Source of the DNA: Megamerina dolium
Lineage: Eukaryota > Arthropoda > Insecta > Diptera > Megamerinidae
Assembly: GCA_963854835.1 (NCBI GenBank)
Contig: OY978529.1
Coordinates: 11,678,775-11,742,774, forward strand
Direction: 5' to 3'
Length of the DNA: 64,000 nucleotides
Shown here in pieces: positions 11,301-21,089 of this stretch; the stretch's first letter is position 1, and each line of letters begins with the position of its first letter. Under the pieces are notes generated by a model, which searched no databases, had not been told where the DNA came from, and saw only the letters and a program-made list of their open reading frames with translations. The translations under genes and the position numbers were made by a program.

Positions 11301-12553
11301 TCTTTCTGACAGCTAAGTGATAATGCAATATGGAATGCACGGCGATTGATTTAATGCCCAAGGATGCCTCTATGTCACGGTATGTCACATGACTATCTTT
11401 CATTATCAGTTCACACACAGCATCGATGGTTTCTGGCACAATGACGGATTTTAGACGATCTTCACGAAATTCGTCCTGGAGCGAACGGCGACCACGCTTG
11501 AACGAGTACATTTGTTGGTATACCGGTTCCTCATTCAATTAAGAGTGTCGAATTTTTGACTAAAGTAAAATTGTGCCATTAAAATTTACCGTACTTATAC
11601 TCAATATTTCGAAAATCGATTATATAGAAAGAACATAAAATCTTAATCATCAGTACTTCGTTGAACACAAATTTCCAGACGAGGGGAGAGAGCACCCCAA
11701 CACAACTCTCCTGGGGTAGAAGCAGTCTTCGAGCTTTAGAAAAATAGCTCTGATTACTAGAATGTACATACTTTCGCACTTTGCCTGCAAGAGGCAAAAT
11801 TTTTAAATAAAGCGACAAACGCGATACATACTTGGTTTATACTTGAATTTTAAATTCTATTTTAGGATTCCATATCAGAAGTTCCAGTCATTTTAGTTGG
11901 CAACAAGACAGATCAAGAGCGTGATCGTATGATAAGTGTTGAGGAAGGAAAGCGTCGATCTCGTGAACTATCTTGCGCTTGCTTTTATGAGATCTCCATT
12001 AGAGAGAATATAGATCAGGCAAGTTTATTATTGAATGCATTCATTAATTTCAATTTTTACCTAAAGAAAGTTTCGTTTTCTTAGCAGGTGCTTACGATTT
12101 TTCGAAATGCATACCGTTTTTGGAATATAATTAACAAGTATCCAAAGCTTAAACGATCCACGAGTGATGTACAACATACCACGGATACAATCTTTAGTCC
12201 AAATTTTGAATACTACTTTTACGACAAGTCTTCAATTATCAATAATATTAGAGGCTCTTTTATAACATTAGGTACCTAACAATTTTTGTCATAAGTAATT
12301 GTAGAAGAATTTGAGGATATTTAATCCTAAAGGTAATTCCTACTTAGAAGAGATGGGTTCTTCAGACTCCAATAGCTTAAGCAGCTCAAACAACGAAATC
12401 GATTTACCATTTCGCAGCCGCGCCTCCACTGAAGGTACCCTGTCGTCACGCCCAAGACGTTGGCGATATCCACCCCCTGGTCTCCCACCACACAAAAATC
12501 GTGTTGAGCGGCGTATGAGTATATCGACCAGAGGTAGCGACGGAAGCGATTAA
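8332..12553 (+). CDS. Ras-like small GTPase-family protein (RERG/RASL type), degenerate switches
   Basis: Six exons join in frame: 8332-8410, 8466-8602, 8725-8886, 11866-12018, 12088-12271 and 12333-12553, giving 311 aa. The P-loop is intact (GQNGVGKS, residues 19-26) and so is the base-recognition motif NKTD (139-142). The effector loop reads FIGDYASDLEKIY, so Asp44 replaces the Mg-binding Thr usual there. Switch II reads DWACRQ (66-71) instead of DTAGQE, replacing the conserved Gly and the catalytic Gln. The tail after about residue 190 is Ser/Arg/Pro-rich and has no CAAX box, which fits RERG/RASL relatives. Likely GTP binding with little or no hydrolysis is inferred. Intron 4 has a GC donor. 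Intron 3 (about 3 kb) is filled with transposons. AATAAA signals follow near 12608. The exact fly orthologue is not identified. Confidence 0.85.
9010..9600 (-). mobile_element. LINE fragment with LRWVGHVERM C-terminal domain
   Basis: Minus-strand translation gives a post-RT segment (YFGLSKQLRSRALSRRMK, LYKSLIMPVLTYGAEA, then ERKLLRKIFGP) followed by LRWVGHVERM and GRPNLRWKDQV. This arrangement is common in RTE/CR1-like insect LINEs. The RT core and endonuclease are absent. It lies in intron 3 of the Ras-like gene. A second copy of the same family lies at about 57250-57600. Confidence 0.75.
9886..10149 (-). mobile_element. mariner element, distal half (split by LINE)
   Basis: Minus-strand reading gives YEPETKQQ- and VWVFQDEPNPTK-type residues in overlapping frames, a conserved mariner block just after the first catalytic Asp. 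It is the continuation of the 11181-11575 piece, separated by the LINE at 10150-11180. The far catalytic part (HHDNA, SPDLAP) is missing beyond about 9886. Confidence 0.75.
10150..11180 (-). mobile_element. I/LOA-like LINE with (TAA)n tail, nested in mariner
   Basis: The minus strand encodes the end of a reverse-transcriptase region (LGETELILSEEMKYLGVIMD, 10886-11164), the start of an RNase H domain (LWYTDGSKMKDGSAGAGIVG) and a C-terminal CCHC-like segment (CRLCLEEQETAEHVLSNC). Most of RNase H between GAGIVG and the zinc motif is deleted. The 3' end is a (TAA)n tail (10150-10172), as in I-type elements. The insertion is bordered by cgatcttat at 10145-10153 and 11181-11189, a target-site duplication in mariner sequence. 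Confidence 0.8.
11181..11575 (-). mobile_element. mariner element, N-terminal half (split by LINE)
   Basis: Minus-strand translation shows the paired helix-turn-helix region (FKRGRRSLQDEFREDR, PETIDAVCELIMKD, then YRDIEASLGI) and RVDWCKKM further on, as in mauritiana-like mariners. It stops at the LINE insertion and resumes at 10149. The start region near 11538 contains a stop, so no functional transposase remains. Confidence 0.8.
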
Positions 12554-13146
12554 ACACAACCGATTGTGCAACCATGTGTCTAAATGTTACTGTCTTGAAT
12601 ATACGAAAAAATAAATAATAAATCAAATATAGGCAAATAATCAAATCTAACCAGCACACTAAATTTCTAAGTAGTTTGATTTGATAAAATATATTTTGCT
12701 ATAAGATCAAAATGCCCTATTTAAGTTGATTAAGCTCTCATTTGTATTTTACCGGCCATAAAATAACTTCTAATAACTACAAATTTCGAATTATGTTTGT
12801 TAAAAATAGAGATGTGGCAACCCGTTCACTGTCTATATTATTGTTGCTTCCCTTTTCCCGGCTACCAGTCCGGAGCCGAATGGGGCTGAAACTGGTAGTA
12901 GCTTCGGCTACGAGTTCTTACCAAAAGACTTTAAATTTGGTACCACGGGTGATCAGGTTGGAATCCCTCCTGTGAAATAAGGCCATCCTGGCAGGTGCTC
13001 ACGAGAAACACAGCGACATTTCTGTTCCTTCCCTTTGCACATTTATACTTTCTTTTTTTCTATTGTAAGCTGTTGAATAAATCACATGGTGAATTCTGTA
13101 CAACTGCGTTATTATTTTCTAACAATCTTAAAAAAAAAAATAAGTA
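12554..13146. other. 3' UTR of Ras-like gene, then unassigned DNA
   Basis: The first ~70 bases hold overlapping AATAAA signals (near 12608) for the upstream gene. A GC-richer block at about 12815-13010 is unlike the surrounding AT-rich DNA and could be the 3' UTR of a retrotransposon, but no coding motif identifies it. Confidence 0.35.
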
Positions 13147-13500
13147 AATATGTGGCACATATAAACCCCAAAAGGCTCTTTGGCTAAGTTTCTCTTCCAT
13201 TACCGTTGTGCACGTTAAATTTCGGACGCTATTAAAAGGGACCTACCTTTTTAGCCGGTTTCGAACGGCAGAAGTCTTACAACATCACTTTTTCTGAGCT
13301 TTGCAACAGAATTCTTTTAGAAGCTTTTCCATGGCAAATGGTTACAGCCGGAAGAATTGCCAATTGCTTGCCGACAGGTAGGTACCGCTCGAAAGAAAAA
13401 TATTTTCGATATTCAATTTGTTATGGTTCAGCCGGGGATTGAACCCACGACGTACAGATCAGAAGGACAACACACTAACCACTGAGCTACGGCATCCATC
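13147..13500 (-). mobile_element. tRNA-derived SINE, near full length
   Basis: Read on the minus strand, it starts with a tRNA-like head containing an A box (tagctcagtggtta) and a B box (gttcaatcccc), followed by the shared ~250-bp body and a 3' end near atatgtggcacat on the plus strand. It aligns along its length with the copies at 45273 and 49080. It lies between the Ras-like gene and gudu. Confidence 0.85.
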
Positions 13501-14033
13501 AACAATCTCATTTTACCATTTTCTCGACTTGGAAATGTTCAACGTCTATATTGTGTACAGACGGAAAATCACGATAAAGAGTTCCAACTACAACAATATC
13601 GGGCTCAAGTCGAGCAGGTACTGTTCTGATTTAAGAAATGTGGTCCATGCGCAATGCTTAAAGAAAATAAATTTGATTCAAAAACATACTTGTTGGCAGC
13701 AGATATTCGCTGTGGTGTTATGAAACATTTTAGGCAATTTTTTAATACGGCGCTGACAAATGGAAATGCAAAAATTCCGGCTTTACATCACAAACACAAA
13801 TAATATGCCGAAAATATAATGTAAAATGTAAATATTTGCATCTTTTAATTACTTTTTTTGTTTTGTTTAAGATGTCCTAATTAGTACACCGCAACCCCCG
13901 AACCCACAAAACCCAAATTGCAGCACGCTTTTAGACATTTGCTATGATATCAGCATAAGTAAACTGCTATGTATGTGGCACTGGAATTGACACCACTACA
14001 ATTCATGCCATTAGATACATTTTTAGCCCGATT

Positions 14034-14455
14034 CTGAATTAGAATTCCCCGGGAATTTTTCCCCTTTTCCCTATTCTTGTATTCTGAATATAAATTCCCC
14101 GGGAGTTTTTCCCTTTTCTCTTTCCTCCAATACTAAACGAACTTCGAAATTGGGTATTTCTTCTCTGGGAAAAAAGTAAGCATTATGAATGTAAATAAAA
14201 GGGGAAATGTGATGACGTTTATTGAAAATTATTCCGCCAAAGTTCAATTTTCACAAATTAATTGCACTTTCTTAATCATAACAAAATGCAATAAGGTGAA
14301 ACAGCTGAGTTCGAAACTTCGAAATTCTGTTTCCCTTTTTATTCTGTTCCTCGACTGTTTAGAATAGGAGGAATTTATCGGCGGGAGAGATTAATTCCCC
14401 GGGGAAAAATTGATATGTTAATAATTTTTTGTATATAAATTTTCAGAATAAGTCA
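14034..14455. mobile_element. Possible MITE with CCCGGG-containing inverted ends
   Basis: The left side has attctgaa followed by aattccccgggaattttt, with a second similar unit at about 14078-14112. The right side (about 14386-14452) has aattccccggggaaaaatt and, further out, ttcagaata, the inverted counterpart. The interior is non-coding. Ends and target duplication are not sharply defined. Confidence 0.4.
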
Positions 14456-14520
14456 GTTATTAGCGAATAAGTACTGAGTTGAATTTAATTTAGGAAATTT
14501 AATGGTAAATACCTGCTTTA

Positions 14521-14630
14521 GTGGGTGTCGTAGCTCAGTGGTTAGTGTGTTGGCCTTCTGATCTGTAGGTCGTGGTTTCAATCCCCTTCGGGGCTTATAA
14601 GTGCAACATATTAATTTTTTTTTTTTTACT
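14521..14630 (+). mobile_element. Mini-SINE: tRNA head fused to SINE tail
   Basis: The complete tRNA-like head (A box tagctcagtgg, B box gtttcaatcccc) joins directly to the last ~45 bp of the SINE, including the ccccttcgggg hairpin and the T-rich end. The ~250-bp body is missing. The junction falls at a CCC shared by both parts, consistent with deletion or template jumping at microhomology. Confidence 0.8.
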
Positions 14631-14846
14631 TGCATGAAGTTCATGAACATAACTAGTATACTTACACATTAAAACAAATTTATAGATTTAGGATGGCCCG
14701 TCGAAGAAACAATCCCCAAGGCAACCAATTGTTTTATCAATTTTATGAAAATTGATTAGAAATCATAGCATTCAATTGTAACTGTGTCATATTCACGTAT
14801 TATTGTTATTGGGAATAGACGTCTATGTATAATAGCCGATTATAAA

Positions 14847-15503
14847 ATGACTGCACGTACTAAACAACGTCGCTATCCAATAGCGGAACAAAGCTGTGGT
14901 AGCTGTCCGGAACATTTTTCCGGAGCGAAAAAGACAATTGTTACCGAAGATTCAGAGTCCACTGAAGTAGAGTCATCAACGGATGAGGAGGAGCGTTGGA
15001 AAGATATAGCGCGAGCTGCAGAAATTCCAGTCGAATATTATAATATACAAAAATTGGTCAAGTACATAAAAGCAGGAAACCAGACAGCCACTATTGTTGC
15101 ATTGTGCTGCATGAAAGACTATGACTTGAAAACTCAAATTAATCAATTTGCAATACAGGACATTGGTGGATTAGAAGTGCTGGTCAATATATTAGAGTGC
15201 AATAACTCGAAATGCCAATTGGGTGCGTTAACCGTATTAGCCGAAATTTCGTTGAACATCGACATACGCAAGACAATCGTCGATTTGGGCGGGATACCGC
15301 TGATTGTCGACTTATTGAATGGATCGCTGAAAGAATTAAAAACAATGGCGGCAGAGACATTGGCAAACGTATCGAAAGTTCGATTAGCAAGAAAATTTGT
15401 TCGAACATGTGGCGGCATACCAAAGTTGGTCGATCTTCTGGATATAAAATTATAGTAGGTTAACATAAAATGATACCAAAACTGAATGTATGTACTTACG
15501 TAC

Positions 15504-15534
<31 letters not shown>

Positions 15535-17146
15535 TCTTTAGCATTTTACAAACGCCGCGTGAAGAATTAAACACTGAGGACTGGGAATCCCTAAAAATGG
15601 CTAAAGCAGGAGCGCGTGCCTTGTGGCCATTATCATTGTCGAAGCATAATAAGGAATTGATGCGCAAAAGTGGAATTGTTCCCCTAATGGCTCGTTTGCT
15701 AAAGTCTTGCCACATTGACGTAGTGATTCCAATAATGGGCACAATACAAGAATGTGCTTCTCAGGTAAATTTCAGTCGATTTGAATGAACTGAGCCGTAG
15801 TTAGATTCGCTAGATAATCTATCAACTCGATTTAAGCCCAAATTTCAATTGGCCATAACAACTGAAGGCATGATAGCTGACATAGTGACTCATTTAAATT
15901 CGCCAAGTTTTGATTTGAAGAAAGAAGGTAGCACAGCGATCTATAAATGTGCATTCGATCAAACTACGCGTGATTTGGTTCGATCTGCTGGCGGTCTGGA
16001 GCCGTTGGTATCAATAATCAAAGACAAGACTATACGCGACAATAAGCCATTATTAGCTGGAGCCACAGGGGCCATTTGGATGTGTGCCGCTTCCGACGCG
16101 AATGTTAAAAAGTTCGATCAACTGCGTACTGTGAATTATCTGGTTGCACTACTAAATGATGAATCCGATGAAGTTTTAACAAATGTTGTGGGAGCTATTG
16201 GCGAGTGTGTTCGTTTTCAGAATAATCGCGAAGTTTTGCGCAATTCAAATGGCTTGCCTGCATTAGTGTGCTTATTGAATTCTTCGCATGCACCACTGCT
16301 CGAGAATTTGGCGAAAGCGTTAAAAGAATGTGCCGAAGATATCGAAAGTATGCGCATACTGGAAGAGCTGGATGCAGTTCGTCTCATTTGGTCTCTGCTA
16401 AAGAATACAAATTCCCGTGTACAAGCATACGCTGCATACGCAATTTGCCCTTGTGTAAATAATGCTCGTGACTCGGGTGAATTGGTACGCAGTTTAGTGG
16501 GCGCCATGGAACTAGTTGTAGGCCTCTTGAAATCAAAAGATGTTCTAGTATTGTCTGCTGTTTGTGCAGCTATTGCAACTATTGCTAAGGACTCTACGAA
16601 TCTGGCAATTTTAACGGACTTGAAGGTCATTTACAAATTGTCCGATTTGGGTGGGTATTGAGCAACTATTAAGGCACATGATCTCTTGTTAATATTACAT
16701 ATTAATTGAAGTGAACACAACGGATGACCTTCTGAGGGAGAATTTAGCAGCAGCTATTGCTAGCTGTGCTACATTTGGCAATAATACCCAGGAATTGGGA
16801 CGCTTACGTACTGTAACACCTATTGTGAGCTATATGACTAGCGAAAATCCTCTTGTTCATCGCACCACTGCAATGGCTCTGGAAAAACTTTCAATGGATC
16901 CACAGAACTGCATTACAATGCATCAAGTATGTGCTTATGGTTTTAATCAAGTCCGGGTCTGGATAAAAATCAGATGGTAACTTTTTTTTGCAGAGTGGTG
17001 TTGTCCCATTTCTTTTGGAATGTGTTGGTTCAACCAATAAAGAGCTGCAACTTGCTGCCGCTGGCTGTCTGCGTAATATTCGCGAATTGGCTTTACGTGC
17101 TGAAGAATATTTACTCAAAATCGATGACGATTACGTACGAGACTAG
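14847..17146 (+). CDS. gudu: Armadillo-repeat protein, ARMC4/gudu orthologue
   Basis: Five exons join in one frame: 14847-15454, 15542-15764, 15837-16650, 16712-16926 and 16994-17146 (670 aa). The first ATG in the open frame is at 14847. A charged, low-complexity N-terminus (to about residue 55) precedes a run of armadillo repeats. Motifs include [39 protein letters not shown] and [19 protein letters not shown], which align with metazoan ARMC4. ARMC4 is needed to dock outer dynein arms on motile cilia, and fly gudu is required for sperm formation. Expression is therefore expected in testis, by homology. Introns are short (62-87 bp, one of 72). Intron 1 carries a (GT)13 microsatellite that ends 8 bp before the exon. 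An AATAAA follows at about 17177. No disruption is seen. Confidence 0.93.
15509..15534. repeat. (GT)13 microsatellite at a splice acceptor
   Basis: Thirteen uninterrupted GT units occupy the place of the polypyrimidine tract in gudu intron 1 (87 bp), followed by tctttag at the exon boundary. Confidence 0.95.
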
Positions 17147-17269
17147 TTCTCTCTGTATACATACATAGTTGATATGCAATAAAAATGAGTTTTCTTGGCT
17201 TCCACATTGCGTTTTTATTTCATACAGGGACTGTAAACAATTTCATCAGCAATAAATTATACATAAAAA

Positions 17270-18345
17270 TTACATTACACAATTTCGGTTCATTGAGGTT
17301 CCGAAGCATGATGATAACTTATCCAACTGATAAGTCGTAAATTTTGTGATGGTAATCCTGGCTAATCTAACGAATTCAGAAACTTCGTTGTATAATTGGT
17401 TGCTTAGTCTGAAGCACGTCTGCTTATTCGTCGTTGTGAAGTGGCAGATTTTCGACGGGAACGAAAGCAATCCAGTGGAAATGATGACTGGGACTTCTCC
17501 ATTATCAATCGGCAACAATTGATTCGAGAAAGCTCAGCAGGCGGAACGTTCTGCAATGCAACTCGCAACTCGTCAACTGCAGATTCTTCATATAGCACCA
17601 CAAATACGAAAGCTTAAGGCAAGCGTTGATTTGATCGGCTGCTGTTGATTGCCGAATGATAGAAATCGTTTGTTGAACCATTGCGCCCTCAAAACATCCT
17701 GTATTACTGCGCAGATCTTTCATCGTCGGATAGAATCACTCCAATGATCGTGTGTGTGCCATTGCGCATTCTCCCTAGATGATAATCTTATAACTCTGCA
17801 ATACTTTTTTCATTGCGAAATTATTTGAAACGTTGAATGTCGGTTGGTTAGTTAGATGAAGATTCAGCGGTAGCTTCGACGCAGATGAGCCGTTTGACCA
17901 CCTTCTATCAATGTGGATGCAATCCCAGAAGAGGCAACCGCCAGCGTAATTTCTGCTCTCGAACAATCGGAAACCAACAGCAATGAAATAAGAAACCTTT
18001 TGCCTTGTTACCCCAGGAGCATCGAGGAAGAAAATACCTCCATTGCGGTCGTCAATCGCTTTCATCAAAGTGTCGTAAACGTGCTTTTGCTCGGGAGCCA
18101 ACAACGTTTGTCCGACTGCCTGGCTGAAATCATCTCGAGCCTATTCTCCACGCTCAATTTGCACAACAAATTGCCACTCATGAGCAGACACATGTCTTCT
18201 ATCAAAATTAACGCCTCATAGCGCATGTCGTCCAAACCAAACTCATACATAACTATTTTTTCAATAGCTTCACAATCGGAAATGGAGCGCATCTTCTGAA
18301 GGGCTTTAAAATAGCACTGAAGCGCATCGCACTCCCTTCAAAATT
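17270..18345 (-). mobile_element. Helitron helicase fragment, decayed
   Basis: Minus-strand frames encode pieces of the Helitron PIF1-like helicase in correct order: EALILIEDMCLLMSGNLL (near 18200), LAPEQKHVYDTLMKAIDDRNGGIFFLDAPG including the degraded Walker A region (about 18000-18104), LPLNLHLTNQPTFNVSN, then STAADQINACLK (about 17640) and ISTGLLSFP (about 17480). Frameshifts and small deletions separate the blocks, and the Walker A lysine-containing loop is altered. A short motif beside it (tagcactgaagcgcatcgc, 18311-18329) recurs at 51312-51330 and may mark element ends. Confidence 0.8.
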
Positions 18346-18420
18346 TACGATTGGGATGAGGGGTAATTTTATTTAATTTCTCTTTTGCATTAAACAAAAT
18401 TTTTTTGGAATATTTGAAAA

Positions 18421-18800
18421 CTTTTTTTTTTACCTATAAGCTTTTTTTTGGCTTCCAAACCCTCCCCATGGGTGATGGGGTTGGAAATGGCTGCCTTGTG
18501 GCGGTCAGCTAAGGAGAGTTTTTCCGGGTTCGAATAGGCATTCAAGTCAGCAATCTTTCCATAGGATGGAGGTACCTGCACCCCTTCCCAGTAATACTGC
18601 CCCTTTTCCCCTGCCCTGGGCTGGATTAGGGTGTTATACGATCAGTGCCAAGAATCAGCTTGGCTGGGGGCCCAGTTGTAAAAATAGTCCAGTCGCAAAC
18701 GGAGTATACGGATAACTGGAGCCCTCTGTATTAGCTAGCCTTATCTGTGTAATGAGGATCTCTGCACAGATGGACCATCCCCTTCTCCGCAACTCGTAGG
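18421..18800 (-). repeat. Unclassified interspersed repeat, copy 1
   Basis: The reverse complement matches 24090-24470 over nearly its whole length with many substitutions. Shared blocks include tccgtatactc, ccagccaa, taatccagcccaggg, tcctatgg and ggggagggtttg. The order of blocks is the same in both copies. No protein motif is recognised. Confidence 0.7.
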
Positions 18801-19300
18801 AATCATATGGAGACCAATAAAATTAATAAAACAACAAAAGAGTCCGGTTCTCTTAAAAAACCTAATTCTAGCACGTGGAGTAATTGACAAATTAACACTA
18901 GTATCCACAAGAAAATTTATATTCAAACTTCGTTTCATTCGAGAATGGCGCATTTTTCTCCAGAAGAGTGGAAGTTTCTGAATACTGCCGCCAGCAACGT
19001 GCGCCGCTGAAGAAGCAAGAGGAGATTCGCGAGTTGCTAACATTTCCGAAACTGGACAAACTAAATCCATTCTGGAGGACGTTCAAGCGACATCCCCAGA
19101 CGGCGTTACCAAATATCGTGATGTTTTTGAAAAAAATTAATTTATTACACGACTATTCTATTTGAATATGAAATTAATAATAATGAAAATTCATACAAAT
19201 GAAAAAAAAAAACAAAGCTAACTACGAGAAAAATTAAAATTAAAAATTTAAGTAGATTAAAGTAGAAATATGCAAAGTGCGCTCACACATAATTACATAT
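18801..19300. other. Unassigned DNA with a short open frame
   Basis: A 65-codon frame (18968-19165) containing KLDKLNPFWRTFKRHP looks protein-like in composition, but I do not recognise it and see no flanking exon. It may be a pseudogene scrap or chance. Confidence 0.3.
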
Positions 19301-19301
19301 A

Positions 19302-20866
19302 CAGCTGTTGTCAACTAATAAGAAACGGCTACTTAAGAAAAAATATTTTGTATTTTGTAATTTAAAGCTATTTTTTTCAATGCCAATAAGCATTTTAATA
19401 ACATATATTCAATAACACAAAAAGAAACGAAAGTTTTTTCTAACCACTTCATTTTTTTCTTGAGACATCTAATTAGAAACGAAGCTTAAATTTACGTCAA
19501 ATGTGAGAATGTGGGCTTGGTGGCTAATATTTTGTAGGATAACCTTTTTGTTTGATGACAACTTGACATTGGCGCTGCATAGGCTTGATTAAACTTCGTC
19601 ATCGTTCGACTGGAATTGATTCCTAAGCCTTTTTAGCTTCTTCGAAAAGATGATCCAAATTCGTGATATTTTTACCACTAATTTCCTTTTTCAAGTCATT
19701 CCATAAATGTTCTATGGGATTTAAGCCTGCACTCGATGACGACCATTCTAAAAGACGGATTGAATTGTCCTCAAAGAACTTTTTGGTTTATTTAACCGTA
19801 TGTTTTGGGTTGTTATCTTGTTGGTATCTCCAAATAACGAGTATATTTTCTTCGGCCCATAGCAGCATAACATTTTGAAGAGTCAACATATTTTTCTTTC
19901 AATAAAGTACCATCAATTCGACAAAACGGACCAACACCAGTCCAGGAGAAGCATCCCCATGCATTTATGGAGCCTCCGCCATGCTTAACGATCGGCGACA
20001 CATATTCTGAGTCAAGTTAAGCATTTTTTTGGCGTTTTACATACATTCTACCATCTGGACCTATGCGATTAATTTTAGTTTCATCACTTCAGACTATAAA
20101 TTTTTATTGGTGTTCAGTCCAAGCTGCGTGTTCTTCAGCGAATTTTAAACGGCGTTTTCATTGGTTAGACGTCACCAAAGATTTCTTGCGTGCGATTCTT
20201 CCATGACGGCCAGATTCAACCAAACCAGCACGTTTTGATATGGAGACTCCGTAGTCCGAATGGATCTCCCGTTGAATGGCTGCAGAACTTTTGCTTGGGT
20301 CCATTTGTGATATTTGTTTTATTTTCTTGTCGATGAAATTCGATGTTTTGCGAGGTCGCTTCTTGCGTGGAACGTTCCTATGAGTCTTATATTTTCAGAA
20401 ATGGCTAATAGCATTAAAAACCATCTCATTCGAACATTTCATTTGATTTACAATTTCCTCAGATGAAAATCCTGCGGGTTGAAGCTCAATTATTGTTTTT
20501 CTAAGGTCTGTAATACAATTCTTCGCCTTACCCTTATTTACTATCTTATGGACATTCAAATTTTATTCAAAACACTTTCTTTATTCTTTTAAATATTTAA
20601 TTTTATCTGATGTTCACAATTATAAAAAAAATTCTTGTAGTTTAAATGTAACCAGATTCAACGTGTCTAATTACGTGTCACACTCAAAACGCACTGCAAG
20701 CAAATGATTTTTTTTTTGCGAAAGGTAACGGCACATTTTTGATGAAGGAAAGAAGAAGAGACTTAAAGCGAAAAAAAGAACTCAAAATGAAATCAAAGTT
20801 TGGCTGTAGATCTAACGTGAGAAAAATATTTGAAAAGTATCGTTTCTAATTAGTTGACAACAGCTG
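19302..20866 (-). mobile_element. Tc1-like transposon, full length, inactivated
   Basis: Terminal inverted repeats of at least 26 bp (19302-19327 and 20841-20866, one mismatch; outer end cagctgttgtcaacta) are flanked by TA on both sides, the Tc1/mariner target duplication. The minus strand encodes an old transposase: an N-terminal helix-turn-helix (LQPAGFSSEEIVNQMK), SDETKINRIGPDGR with the first catalytic Asp, and VKHGGGSINAWGCFSWTGVG. Several in-frame stops and frameshifts show it is dead. It sits between gudu and the ionotropic receptor gene. Confidence 0.9.
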
Positions 20867-21089
20867 TATGTATGTATGTATACCAATAACAGCATAACTA
20901 GGTCGATGCGTATGTCGATTTCGTGCTGGAGGTCAAAAGAGTTTAATTGAAAGTATATAATATGTATGGGGTATATGGGCTTGTATGTAGCATACATACA
21001 TCAGTTGTAAGGACAGCACGCTTTGTAAAAATGGACTCACAAATTCAAAGAGCATTAAACTCGATTCATTGCAAGCACAAGCATTAGCA

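Noticed and set aside
12742..12975. 77-codon frame in a GC-richer block
   Set aside because: No motif, and the flanks look like a retrotransposon 3' UTR; probably non-coding.
14784..14846. Earlier start for gudu
   Set aside because: The frame is open but begins with GTG; the first ATG is at 14847.
16217..16630. Antisense 137-codon frame over gudu exon 3
   Set aside because: It mirrors a strongly supported coding exon and has no motif.
18968..19165. 65-codon frame with KLDKLNPFWRTFKRHP
   Set aside because: Protein-like in composition, but no recognised family, no flanking exons and no conservation evidence available here.
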